In this document: piece by piece, positions 48,914 through 58,259 of the stretch
Numbering within the stretch: position 1 is the first letter of the stretch
Layout of the letters: each line of letters opens with the position of its first letter
Assembly (NCBI GenBank): GCA_019237115.1
Contig: JAFAHS010000159.1
Location: 1 to 64,000, forward strand
Direction of reading: 5' to 3'
Source: Deltaproteobacteria bacterium
GTDB lineage: Bacteria; Desulfobacterota; Binatia; Binatales; Binataceae
Length of the DNA: 64,000 nt
Translations under genes and position numbers: made by a program
The notes under the pieces: generated by a model
Seen by the model: only the letters and a program-made list of their open reading frames with translations
The model's database searches: none
Told to the model about the DNA's origin: nothing

Positions 48914-49060
48914 CTACTTCATGAATTCGCGGATGTGTTGAGCGCTCTGGTCGGCAGCCGTATCAAGCGCGAAATGTTCGGCTGCCAGAATCTGAACAAC
49001 GCCTTTTGGGATCACGCCGCTAACTCGGGCTCCGAATAGAAAGGCGGACCCGAGCGCCCG
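48914..49060 (-). pseudogene. possible C-terminal remnant of an alpha/beta hydrolase
   Basis: GVIPKGVVQILAAEHFALDTAADQSAQHIREFMK* resembles the catalytic-His C-terminus (HFALDTAADEIA..IRDFL) without the rest of the fold. Confidence 0.35.
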
Positions 49061-49097
49061 CCAGCGCTGTTCGGTGTAGAGGCCGGAACCTTCCCGG

Positions 49098-49826
49098 CTA
49101 CCATTTGCCGACGTGGGAGCCACCATCCACGTGGAGCACCTCCCCGGTTACTTGACGAGCCTCAGTAAGATAGAGCACTGCCTCGACTATGTCCTGGACA
49201 TCGATGATGCGTCCCATGGGCGACAGGGACTTGAGAAAGTCCCTTGGATCGTCCTTATGCATCGGCGTATCTACTACTCCGGGTGCAACCGCATTCACGC
49301 GGATACCCTCCTTTGCGTACTCCATCGCGAGACTGCGCGTGATCGCCTCGAGGCCCCCCTTCGTCATCATTGGAACCGAGGCGTCTATCCCGGCTATGGG
49401 GTGTTCCGCCATGGTCGTGGTGATGCTGACTATGCTTCCGCCAGATTTCTGGACCAACATTTGCTTAATCGCAAGCTGAGTGACGTAGATGAAGCCTTCG
49501 AGGTTGGTGGAAGCGAGAGTTCTGAAATCCCGTGCCGTGTAGTCCGTGAATGGTTTGACGAAGAATATGCCGGCGTTGTTGACCAGCGCGTCGATCGACC
49601 CGAACCTTCCGATCGCAAGATCAACAATCTTTGCGGCGGTCGCAGCTTCACCTATATCTCCATCGACTAGCGCGAGCTTTTCTGACGGTGCAAATGCACC
49701 GGACTCTTCGATCTTTCGTGAGTTCGCGACCACTGAGTAGTCCCGCTTCAGAAAAGCAGTCACAAGCCCCGATCCGATGCCTTGCGATGCCCCGGTTACG
49801 ATCACTGTCCTGGCTTGGTTCCGCAT
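49098..49826 (-). CDS. SDR family oxidoreductase
   Basis: RTVIVTGASQGIGSGLVTAFLKRDYSVVANSRK...LVNNAGIFFVKPFTDY...EYAKEGIRVNAVAPGVVDTPMHKDDPRDFL...EVLHVDGGSHVGKW. Confidence 0.93.
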   Translation of the reverse strand: MRNQARTVIVTGASQGIGSGLVTAFLKRDYSVVANSRKIEESGAFAPSEKLALVDGDIGEAATAAKIVDLAIGRFGSIDALVNNAGIFFVKPFTDYTARDFRTLASTNLEGFIYVTQLAIKQMLVQKSGGSIVSITTTMAEHPIAGIDASVPMMTKGGLEAITRSLAMEYAKEGIRVNAVAPGVVDTPMHKDDPRDFLKSLSPMGRIIDVQDIVEAVLYLTEARQVTGEVLHVDGGSHVGKW

Positions 49827-50275
49827 AAAAGTACTCCTCTTGCATCAATTCGCGGGTTTGGCGCGTCTTCAGGCGCCATGTCACGGTCCCGTGCGACCGG
49901 AAAAGACCGCTGGGGCTTCGCACCTTTTCGCGAACTACTGACGCGGCCTCGCATGTGCTTGATGCGCAGGCCACCCCGCGTTCGTCGGCAACGTCGCACG
50001 AGAGTGCAATTGGATTAACGGCTGAATCGATGACGATTCGATGAACCAGGTCGATAGTTGCAACCACACTACGCCACCGCTCAACTGATCTTGCCTCGAC
50101 GGAAACTTCACCTTATCGCCGCCATAAATGGTAGCCGGCCCGACGCTGCTTAAGCAGGAGGGGTCGGTCGCGGAAAACGTCACAGGACCTCGCGCTAGGT
50201 ACACAAAAGCTTATCTGAAAGCACTGGATTACAAATCTGGCAACCGAGGCGACAGCCCGGATAGCTTGCATCGGG

Positions 50276-52021
50276 CTAGTCGGTTCGCTTCATGTGGAAG
50301 TGATCGACCTCTGTAAACCACGGTTGATGATTCAAGGTCGCAGTCCGTTTGTTGGTGCACTCCATCTCCGGTCCTTCGAACCCGCACGAATAGCGAAATT
50401 CCAACTCAGCCTCAGAACCGTCGCGGTAAGCACGTGTCGTGCGAAGCGAGAGTATGACTCGATGTTCTTTTTCATCGACCTGGTCAACCGTCCAGCGGTG
50501 GAATTCGGACATGATACCCGACCGCCGCTGTTCTTCCCCCAGGTTTACGTATCCTTCGCTATCAGGCACCAACTGAATGGTGCCGTCATTCTGGGCTTTC
50601 CAACAAAGAGTCAACGTGCCTGGAGAAGCCGGGGGCGGCGTCACGGCGAGTATTCCAGTCGCCGTTCGGGATTCAACGATTTCCCTCGTATTGCTGGCGT
50701 GCCAGCATCCCACGAACGGAGCGAGTGTGGCCTGCTCACTGATTTGCGCGGGTGTAGACGGCGATGGACGTGGGCTCGCTGTGTTTCCCAACGACAGAGA
50801 AGGTGCAGTCGCCGACATCAGCTTTTCGGTCGAGGCGGTTTTTGCAACCTCGGCCGGCGACGGTTGCGGAGTAGAATTAACCTTTCCAATGCCAAGCCGT
50901 CGCCGCCACGCGGTGGAAGAAAACAGCAGCGTCGCAGCAAGTGCGAGGGCGAAAAATCCTGCAGACGACAGCGCTAAGCACCCAAGGCGGCTTTCCTTTC
51001 CTCCGCTTAGCAGGGCTCGGCAGTAGGGGCAGGCTGTCGCGTCGGCCGGGATCGAGCGCAGGCAATTTCGACACAAGATCTCATCCACCGAGGCCCTGCT
51101 GGAGGTATCCTGCGCCGACACTTGGCGGTTCTCTGCGGCAGGGCCACGCTGCAACACCATCGTGGCTGCATCCGCTGGCCGCGTCCCGGCAACGGTCGTG
51201 GTCTTCGGAAGACCATGAGACCCCACGTTGATAAGCCCAAGCCGCCGCCTGAATTCCCCGGCGCTGGGTATGCGCCGATTGACGTCATAGGCAAGCGCAT
51301 GATCGACGAGTTCCCCCAGGGTGGGATCGATCTCGGGTTTGAGTTCGCTGGTCGGCGGAAAGGTGAATGGCGGTGCGGCTGTCGGATCGCGCCCGGTCAA
51401 TAGATGATGCAGCGTCGCACCGAGCGCATACAGGTCCGAGCGGGCCTCAACCTTTCCGAGATACTGTTCGGGGGGCGCGTAACCCTGGGTGCCGATCATA
51501 GTCGCAGTACTTTTGGGCTGAAAGTGGCGCGCGATACCAAAGTCCACCATCTTGATCCGACCGCTGGATTTCACAATCACGTTCGATGGCTTCAAATCGC
51601 GGTAGATTATCGGCGACGTAAGACCGTGCAGGTACTCGAGCGCCTCGAGAATCTGTGTCGCCACACCGATCACGAATTTTTCATCCAGCTTTCCGCCCGC
51701 GTCAGCCAGCTGCTCCTCGAGCGTCCGTCCCGGCACATATTCCATAACCAGGTAATGCCGGTTGTTCTCGCTGAAGCGATCGAAGATTCGCGGGATGTAT
51801 TCGCTTTCTAGTTCGGCCAACAGGTCGGCCTCGCGTTGGAAGGCAGCAATCGCCGCCGCCTGGTCGGACCGGCGGGTGAAGCTGTCAATCATTTCGGCCA
51901 GTGCAGCCTCGCGGTTGAGATGGGAGTCCTCGACCAGATAGACGACCTTCATTCCGCCGCCGCCCAACTCGCGGACGACCCGATAGCGTTCGCCGATCAC
52001 TGCGCCAGGATTGAGCATCAA
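50276..52021 (-). CDS. Ser/Thr protein kinase (PknB-like) with zinc-ribbon and C-terminal domain
   Basis: GERYRVVRELGGGGMKVVYLVEDSHLNREAALAEMID...LTSPIIYRDLKPSNVIVKSSGRIKMVDFGIARHF...GTQGYAPPEQYLGKVEARSDLYALGATLHHLLTG; CRNCLRSIPADATACPYC. Confidence 0.9.
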   Translation of the reverse strand: MMLNPGAVIGERYRVVRELGGGGMKVVYLVEDSHLNREAALAEMIDSFTRRSDQAAAIAAFQREADLLAELESEYIPRIFDRFSENNRHYLVMEYVPGRTLEEQLADAGGKLDEKFVIGVATQILEALEYLHGLTSPIIYRDLKPSNVIVKSSGRIKMVDFGIARHFQPKSTATMIGTQGYAPPEQYLGKVEARSDLYALGATLHHLLTGRDPTAAPPFTFPPTSELKPEIDPTLGELVDHALAYDVNRRIPSAGEFRRRLGLINVGSHGLPKTTTVAGTRPADAATMVLQRGPAAENRQVSAQDTSSRASVDEILCRNCLRSIPADATACPYCRALLSGGKESRLGCLALSSAGFFALALAATLLFSSTAWRRRLGIGKVNSTPQPSPAEVAKTASTEKLMSATAPSLSLGNTASPRPSPSTPAQISEQATLAPFVGCWHASNTREIVESRTATGILAVTPPPASPGTLTLCWKAQNDGTIQLVPDSEGYVNLGEEQRRSGIMSEFHRWTVDQVDEKEHRVILSLRTTRAYRDGSEAELEFRYSCGFEGPEMECTNKRTATLNHQPWFTEVDHFHMKRTD

Positions 52022-52431
52022 CTGGGGTCTTCCAGGCTCGAATTTTAGGCTGGTTAGCCGTTAACACAGGGCCACCTGGTGTTGCGAGTCCCTTAACTTT
52101 GCAAGCGCGGCGTCGTTTATTGCTCTTTTAAGTGTAGATTGACGCCTCATGCAGCGGGTAGCCGGACAGTTAGAAACCGATGGACGGCGGCCGACTCGCT
52201 GGAGAGCGAGGCCACGGCACCGCATCAAGGTTCAGCCTGCAGTTCAAGCGGCAGGTGGTCTGGTCTCTCTTGAGAAGAGGTTGGGGAGTCCATCAACGAC
52301 TGTTCGCCGCTTTGCGCGCTGATGAACGGCGTCGTCGGATCGCCGAACTGCCTTTGGACGTACCGGGCTCTCGTTGACAGCTTCAGGGCAGGCGCCCGGG
52401 GTAACCACGCCACCGGAAGCGATGATGACGT

Positions 52432-53097
52432 TTATTGTTTGGATTCTGTCGGGTGGCCCAACAGATTCGCCAATTCCTTCTGTTTCAGGCCGAGCTGGCT
52501 TATCAATGCGTCGAAGCCGTGGTCATTGATTACTCGTTCGAATTGAATGCGATAATTGCCGATCATGCTGACGCCGTTGATTTCGACGTCGTAAATCCTC
52601 CAGTCCTCGCCTTTTAGCTCAAGCTCGAAATTCAGCCGGGTCGTCTCGCCGTTGGTTTCGACCACATAGGTGTCGACTCGGGCGTGGTTCGTACCATTTA
52701 GAGTCTGACCGACAAACGTGAATTTAAGATCTAGATAGCCTTGAATCCTGTTTAGGTAGGCGTCTTCGATAAAGGCGGTAAACAGCTGAACATAGTCGCG
52801 CCGCTGACTGTCAGATAGATCCTGCCAATGCGTACCTAGGGCCGAGCGCGCCATAACTGGAAAGTCTAGATGCTGTTCGGCCAGACTGCGGAGCTGCGCA
52901 CGGCGTTGCTCAACCGGGGTGCCTGGGATCTTTAAAACGTGCGTAGCCTGGTCCACGAGGGTTTGGACATTGGAAAGCGGTGGTTCTGGCGACGCGAAAC
53001 AGATTGATCCGAGTACGAAGAATGCCGTTGGCATCAAGAGTAGTGCACTAACCAGCACGCTGGACCGGACAAATCTCGGACAGAATCTCAACGCCAA
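52432..53097 (-). CDS. MlaC/Ttg2D family periplasmic phospholipid-transport protein
   Basis: LRSLAEQHLDFPVMARSALGTHWQDLSDSQRRDYVQLFTAFIEDAYLNRIQGY...DWRIYDVEINGVSMIGNYRIQFERVI. Confidence 0.88.
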   Translation of the reverse strand: MALRFCPRFVRSSVLVSALLLMPTAFFVLGSICFASPEPPLSNVQTLVDQATHVLKIPGTPVEQRRAQLRSLAEQHLDFPVMARSALGTHWQDLSDSQRRDYVQLFTAFIEDAYLNRIQGYLDLKFTFVGQTLNGTNHARVDTYVVETNGETTRLNFELELKGEDWRIYDVEINGVSMIGNYRIQFERVINDHGFDALISQLGLKQKELANLLGHPTESKQ

Positions 53098-53572
53098 CCC
53101 TGCAGAAGCTCGCTCTAAAAGTAATCATACACCAATGCAGGGTTCGGCCTTCAACAAAATTGTTCATTCAACCCGACCAGGTCTCTGAGCGCCAGACATC
53201 GAGGGCTCACATCGCGTACTCCGCCGTGTTCAACCAACAAAAACGCACCTGGGCGATCGCTGCGGACTGACAAAGCGAGTCGGTTGCCGGCGGCGTGGTG
53301 CCAAAAAAACCGCAGTTGCGCGTGCTGCCGCCAACAGTCCGGAGGTTTCAATCCTGTCCACGGCAGCTTCAGCGCGGCAGGAATTCGATGAACGATGCGC
53401 GGGCGTTTCATACTGCCACTTTGCTCGCAAACGGCACGGTTCTTTTGGTGCAGATTTATCGATTTCTCCGGTCCCTCGGACAATGCCGGCGCCGATACCT
53501 TATCCCGGCTGCTTGGCTGGCACACGTAGACACGAGCGAGATAAGAGGATTGCGGGTCGCGATTGGAATGAA

Positions 53573-54349
53573 TCAAACGGTTCCGCTGGAGAGGTAGGTG
53601 ATGCTGAAGTCGCTCGCTAAAGGCATCATTTCCTTCAAATCCAGATCGAAGGTCAGCACCGCAGATCGCTCCGACCAGTAAGATAGGAGCTTCTTTCCAT
53701 GCTTCACGAAGAGGCTTTCGGCGCCGGTAAAGTCCAATTTTTTCTCGGGCCCCGTGCGGTTGCAGACGACCAGGGGGAGTCCCGTTTCTCTGGTCCGCTG
53801 CTCCCATTCGCCTTCAGGCCCATGGAGCCCCGGACCCCAAGCTGCCGGCGAGATCAGAAGTTGAGCGCCTTGACCCCGTAGGTCCTCCGCAACGTCGCGC
53901 GTATACGCGTCAGCGCAAATCACAATTCCCACGACAAGTCCGTTCCAATCGGTGGCCTGGGCTCGTTTGCCAGGCGTCGCCCACGATTCAGCGCGGGTAT
54001 TGATTTTCCGATGTCGCGCCATGACCAGACCGTCTGCGCTTACCATTATCGCAACGTTGTAAAGGCAACCGGTGGTATCGCATTCGGCGTGCCCGAACAG
54101 AATAGTCAATTTCAGTATTGAGGCTAACCTACAAATACCCAGTGTCCATGAGTCGGGATGAACTGCCATCCACCCGGTTCCAATTGCGTCATTGAACTCA
54201 TAGCCAGAGATGCTGAGTTCCGGTGCTACGACCCAGTCAGCTTGCAACGCTGAGGCGGTGCGTATGGCTCGCTCGAGCAACGCGTAGTTGCGCGCCAAAG
54301 CGCCCGGCTCGAGTGCGAGATGCAGCAGGGAAATTTTGATCTCGTTCAT
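53573..54349 (-). CDS. carbon-nitrogen hydrolase (nitrilase superfamily)
   Basis: E-K-C motifs: VVAPELSISGYEF, ARHRKINTRAE, VGIVICADAYTRDVAEDLRGQGAQLLISPAAW. Confidence 0.85.
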   Translation of the reverse strand: MNEIKISLLHLALEPGALARNYALLERAIRTASALQADWVVAPELSISGYEFNDAIGTGWMAVHPDSWTLGICRLASILKLTILFGHAECDTTGCLYNVAIMVSADGLVMARHRKINTRAESWATPGKRAQATDWNGLVVGIVICADAYTRDVAEDLRGQGAQLLISPAAWGPGLHGPEGEWEQRTRETGLPLVVCNRTGPEKKLDFTGAESLFVKHGKKLLSYWSERSAVLTFDLDLKEMMPLASDFSITYLSSGTV

Positions 54350-55197
54350 TGCACCTTGATCAGCAACCGAACTTCAGCCTCTGAATCAACCGCGACACCG
54401 CCCTGGTTCAGCGCGGGACGGAATCGCCATTCGCGCAAGGTGTCCAAAATTACGTCGTTTAATCTGGAAAAATCGGTGGGCTTTGCCAAAGAAACGATCA
54501 CCCGCCCGTCTCGAAGGACTCGAAAGTGCGCTACTGCCACAGCTTCGAGCACATCCTCACGCATATCGTCGGGAATGGTGGGCGCCGGAGCGTAGATCGC
54601 GGTCGGCCCGGTCCCGCCGGATCCGAAACCGCCTGCACTCCCCGTGCCGGTACCTGGTCCCACGCCATTGCCGACACCGGTGCCAATTCCCTTGCCGACT
54701 CCACCTTGGCCACCCGCACCACTTCCGGCAGCCCCATCTCCGCCCGCCGAACTCAATTGGCTGCCACGAGGTGCCGGGCTAACTGAAGCGGCCGAAATAT
54801 GGGTCTCTGTCGTTTTCGGCTCGGGTGCCGCGACCGGCTCCTGGCGGGGCCGTGGAATTGTACTTGCCCGCGCCGCGGGTGGCCTCTGACGCGAAGGCTT
54901 TAGCGCCGATGGTTGGGTGGACATCGGGGGCGTTGAAAAGTTTCCGCCGGCAGCCGGAGAACCACCGCCTCCCCCCGCAAGTCCGTTCGGCGGAACCTCA
55001 ACGATCTCTGCTTGGACGGGCGCCGGATGGGGAACGTTCGTCCGATCTGGCTGCAGCAAGAGACCAAGCCCGACCAATATCAGGCACCAAAACAGGGTCG
55101 CGACTACGACGACCAAGGGAAACCGCTGCCACGGCTCGTCGAGCAAAGCGAGTCGGAGGTGAGTCTGGCGGTGCGTTCGGGCTTCGCCGGTCGTCAT
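54346..55197 (-). CDS. TonB-like energy transducer with Gly-rich linker
   Basis: N-terminal TM FPLVVVVATLFWCLILVGLGLLL, Gly-rich linker, C-terminal VAVAHFRVLRDGRVIVSLAKPTDFSRLNDVILDTLREWRFRPALNQGG. Confidence 0.82.
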   Translation of the reverse strand: MTTGEARTHRQTHLRLALLDEPWQRFPLVVVVATLFWCLILVGLGLLLQPDRTNVPHPAPVQAEIVEVPPNGLAGGGGGSPAAGGNFSTPPMSTQPSALKPSRQRPPAARASTIPRPRQEPVAAPEPKTTETHISAASVSPAPRGSQLSSAGGDGAAGSGAGGQGGVGKGIGTGVGNGVGPGTGTGSAGGFGSGGTGPTAIYAPAPTIPDDMREDVLEAVAVAHFRVLRDGRVIVSLAKPTDFSRLNDVILDTLREWRFRPALNQGGVAVDSEAEVRLLIKVQ

Positions 55198-55523
55198 CCG
55201 ACTTCCTCGACCGTCACGTCGACATCGACCACAACCAGCGATCGCTTTGGATGTTGCGACTCTATACGTTCGTGCTGGTCCAACTTGACTTCATCGGCGA
55301 CCCTGCCTGTGAAACTAGCGTTCCATTAGGCGGCCGTCTTCGCGACAATCGTCCAACAGAGCGCCGTTGCGCGCTTCGCGATAACGATCAAGCGATGGTT
55401 TGGGAGACTAAGCCGCCGGCAGGTTGGAACCGTTTGATTTCATCGTGCCCAGTCGCTGCGCCGAAGAAACCACAGGTTCCCACCCTCACCGTCCCCACAC
55501 CCCGGAGGATCGCTGATCGATGT

Positions 55524-55695
55524 TGTTGGAAGGCAGGTCTCCTGACTTCCGGCGAGTCTGCGCGACCGCAAGACTTCCTACTCGCGGCGCCTTCCCGCTC
55601 TCTGCTCAGAGCAGTGGCCTGTCGCCGCTTTCGTTCCGGTTACAGTGGCGGGGGCCGCGCCGGTGTTTCACCGGCTTCCCTCACCTACCAACGAA
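55524..55695 (-). ncRNA. cobalamin riboswitch (minus strand, upstream of tonB-like gene)
   Basis: Reverse complement has GGGAAGCCGGTGAAACACCGGCGCGGCCCCCGCCACTGTAACCGG...GGAAGTCAGGAGACCTGCCTTCC. Confidence 0.9.
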
Positions 55696-55892
55696 CGCTT
55701 GCGACTTTCCCAGAAGAAAAAATCACTGTCAAGCAGCGGCCCTATTGGGCATCGGCGCAGCAAGCACCCTGGCGAAAAGCCGCGATTCCGGTCCCGAATT
55801 TGTTGAGCTTGGCTGCCCTAAGTTTCGCGACAATTTTCCCCAGAAAGGAGCTGCAATTCGTGGGCACGCTTGACATGATTCCCGGTGTCGTC

Positions 55893-56045
55893 TAGGTTCC
55901 GCGACACTCGGTCTAAGGGAAGCCGGTGCAATTCCGGCGCTGCCCCGCAACTGTGAAGGGTGACGAGGACCCATAACGCCACTGCGAAAGCGGGAAGGCG
56001 GGTCCAAGGATGAACCCACAGCCAGGAGACCGGCCGAGCGAATCG
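55893..56045 (+). ncRNA. cobalamin riboswitch (plus strand, upstream of btuB-like gene)
   Basis: GGGAAGCCGGTGCAATTCCGGCGCTGCCCCGCAACTGTGAAGGG...CCACTGCGAAAGCGGGAAGGCGGGTCC...CACAGCCAGGAGACCGGCC. Confidence 0.93.
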
Positions 56046-56174
56046 AAACGGTTTGCCTTCCGCGGGGAGGGCGGCTCGGCTTTCTGCGTTAGGTTCCGAT
56101 CACCGGGACGACATCCGCACTAGCCAATTGCTCCAATCCGCGGACGGCGACTCTGCGCGGGTGGAGAATTGGCC

Positions 56175-58259
56175 ATGTCACGTCGTCAAGTCGGTTTTAT
56201 GATGGTTGCTATTCTTTTAATCGGGCTCTCCGCTCAGTCCAAAGCGCAGCAGCAACCAACTTCCGGAACACCAAATAGCGCCCCCACGGCTTCGCCAGCC
56301 TGGGGTTCTCAGCAGCAAAGCACCTCGGCAGCTCCGCAGAGTTCTGCGACTTCTACACCCAGCGTGGCCGCGCACCAAGCTCCCACGCAACTACCCGACG
56401 TTTCGATTACCGCTACACGCATTACCCAGCCAGTCGGCCAGATCGGCACGACGGTGACGGTCATTAACAGCCAACAGATTCAGGATCAGAAGATTCAGAT
56501 GACCAGCGACGCACTTCGCCAAGTTCCCGGCCTCGAGGTGACGCAAACCGGCGGCCCGGGATCACAAACCGACGTAACCATTCGCGGCTCCAGCTCTTCG
56601 CAGGTTCTGACACTGCTGGACGGAGTGGAAGTCACCAGCCCACTTACAGGTGCGTATGACTTCGCCAATCTGACCACCAACAATGCGAGTCGACTCGAAA
56701 TTGTTCGAGGCGCGGGAGGTTCCCTCTATGGTTCGTCGGCGATCGGCGGCGTCATAAACCAGATTACCGAGGAGGGTACAGGCGCCCCGAAATTCAGTCT
56801 GCTTTCCACTGGCGGCAACTGGCAGACATTGCGCCAGGTGGCGACCGCGAGCGGCTCCGACGGAAAGATTGGATACGCTGGCAGTGTTTCCTACTATCAG
56901 ACCGGTGGATTCCAGAGCTTCAATGGCGACAGTGACAATCTGTCCCTGGTTGGACGGATTGACTATCACCTGACTGACGACACTACGCTGCGCGCCTTCG
57001 CTCGCTACACTTTCGCCAACGTGGGACTGCCCGAGTTCTCCAATACGGATAAGGGCAGCCCGCTGGATCCGAGTGCACATCAGCGCACCGAGTTCATGCT
57101 GTACAAGGGAGAAGTAGATAGTCACCTGACCGATAAGCTGCTTGTGCGCTGGTTTGGCTCTTTCGTACGCGACGAGATTCGAATCAACAAGGTTCCCACT
57201 CCCGGCCTGCCTAACGGTGAGAACGATGACATTCCGGAAGAGATCCGCGGCACCAACCTGGAGGCGGTCTATACCTGGACGGAGGGATACGATACTGTGG
57301 CCGGTTTCGACTTCAAGGATCTGTGGGCGCGGTCCGGCGACAATTCCTTTTCTCCCGGTCCGCCGCCCTCGACGTCCATTACCGTGTTCACCGCGACTCA
57401 GCAGCAATATGCGGGATACCTTCAACAACAAGCTCGTCTGCTTGACGGCCATGTCCTATTGACCGCAGGGTTTCGGGTCGACGGCAATAGTCAGTTCGGA
57501 AGGGCGGTCAGTCCTTCCTGGTCGGCGGCCCTTCCGTTTCCGCAGTACGGAATTACCTTGCGCGGCAGCTACAGTAAAGGATTTGAGGCGCCGACCTTTG
57601 ATGAACTTTACTTTCCTGGGTTCGGTAATCCGAACCTGCAAGCGAGTACATCCAGCGAGTGGGACGGTGGAATAGAGAAAAACTTTGGAGAATTCGCGAG
57701 CATTACAACTACCTACTTCTCGCGCCGAATTCACGATTTGGTCGTGACGGTTCCCTGCCCCACCTGCACGTTTGGCTTTGAACCTGCCAATGTTGGGCGT
57801 GCGGACATGCAGGGGGTCGAGGTGGTTCCCGCCCTCTATCCTTTCAAGGGATTTTCTTTGAGCGGCAACTTCACAGCCCTCGACTCGACTCACGTGCCGT
57901 TAATCGCAAACCTCCAGCCGGTTCGAGTACCCAAACACTCCGCCGCGGCGGTAGCTGAATACAAAGCGCACAATATATTTCGTCGCGGAGACCAGTTTAC
58001 CTCGGCGCTCTTCTATCAATTCGTAGGAGATCGAGAGGATCTTGATACGCAAGCGCCGTTCAGCGAACACAATCACAGCAACTATCAGGTCTTTAACCTG
58101 ACCTTGTCCTACAAGCTGGGCGAAGGCTTGGTGCCTTACCTTCACGGCGAAGAGGCATTCGTGCGTATCCAGAATCTCTTCGACCGCAACTATTCTCAAG
58201 CTTTCGGTTTTCCGTCACCACCCGTCAATTTCGAGGCTGGTGCAAAACTCGGACTGTGA
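56175..58259 (+). CDS. btuB: TonB-dependent receptor, BtuB-like vitamin B12 transporter
   Basis: LPDVSITATRITQPVGQIGTTVTVINSQQIQDQKIQMTSDALRQVPGLEV...TIRGSSSSQVLTLLDGVEVTSPL...VRGAGGSLYGSSAIGGVINQIT; C-terminal RIQNLFDRNYSQAFGFPSPPVNFEAGAKLGL; riboswitch upstream. Confidence 0.92.
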   Translation: MSRRQVGFMMVAILLIGLSAQSKAQQQPTSGTPNSAPTASPAWGSQQQSTSAAPQSSATSTPSVAAHQAPTQLPDVSITATRITQPVGQIGTTVTVINSQQIQDQKIQMTSDALRQVPGLEVTQTGGPGSQTDVTIRGSSSSQVLTLLDGVEVTSPLTGAYDFANLTTNNASRLEIVRGAGGSLYGSSAIGGVINQITEEGTGAPKFSLLSTGGNWQTLRQVATASGSDGKIGYAGSVSYYQTGGFQSFNGDSDNLSLVGRIDYHLTDDTTLRAFARYTFANVGLPEFSNTDKGSPLDPSAHQRTEFMLYKGEVDSHLTDKLLVRWFGSFVRDEIRINKVPTPGLPNGENDDIPEEIRGTNLEAVYTWTEGYDTVAGFDFKDLWARSGDNSFSPGPPPSTSITVFTATQQQYAGYLQQQARLLDGHVLLTAGFRVDGNSQFGRAVSPSWSAALPFPQYGITLRGSYSKGFEAPTFDELYFPGFGNPNLQASTSSEWDGGIEKNFGEFASITTTYFSRRIHDLVVTVPCPTCTFGFEPANVGRADMQGVEVVPALYPFKGFSLSGNFTALDSTHVPLIANLQPVRVPKHSAAAVAEYKAHNIFRRGDQFTSALFYQFVGDREDLDTQAPFSEHNHSNYQVFNLTLSYKLGEGLVPYLHGEEAFVRIQNLFDRNYSQAFGFPSPPVNFEAGAKLGL

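Noticed and set aside
52140-52420. Possible transposase fragment (QFKRQVVWSLLRRGWGVHQRLFAALRADERRRRIAEL)
   Set aside because: Only ~65 aa with no DDE motif or terminal inverted repeats; could not be supported.
54600-54760. Short repeats GGTGCCG/ACCGG... possibly a CRISPR-like or tandem array
   Set aside because: They encode the Gly-rich linker of the TonB-like protein; no regular spacers.
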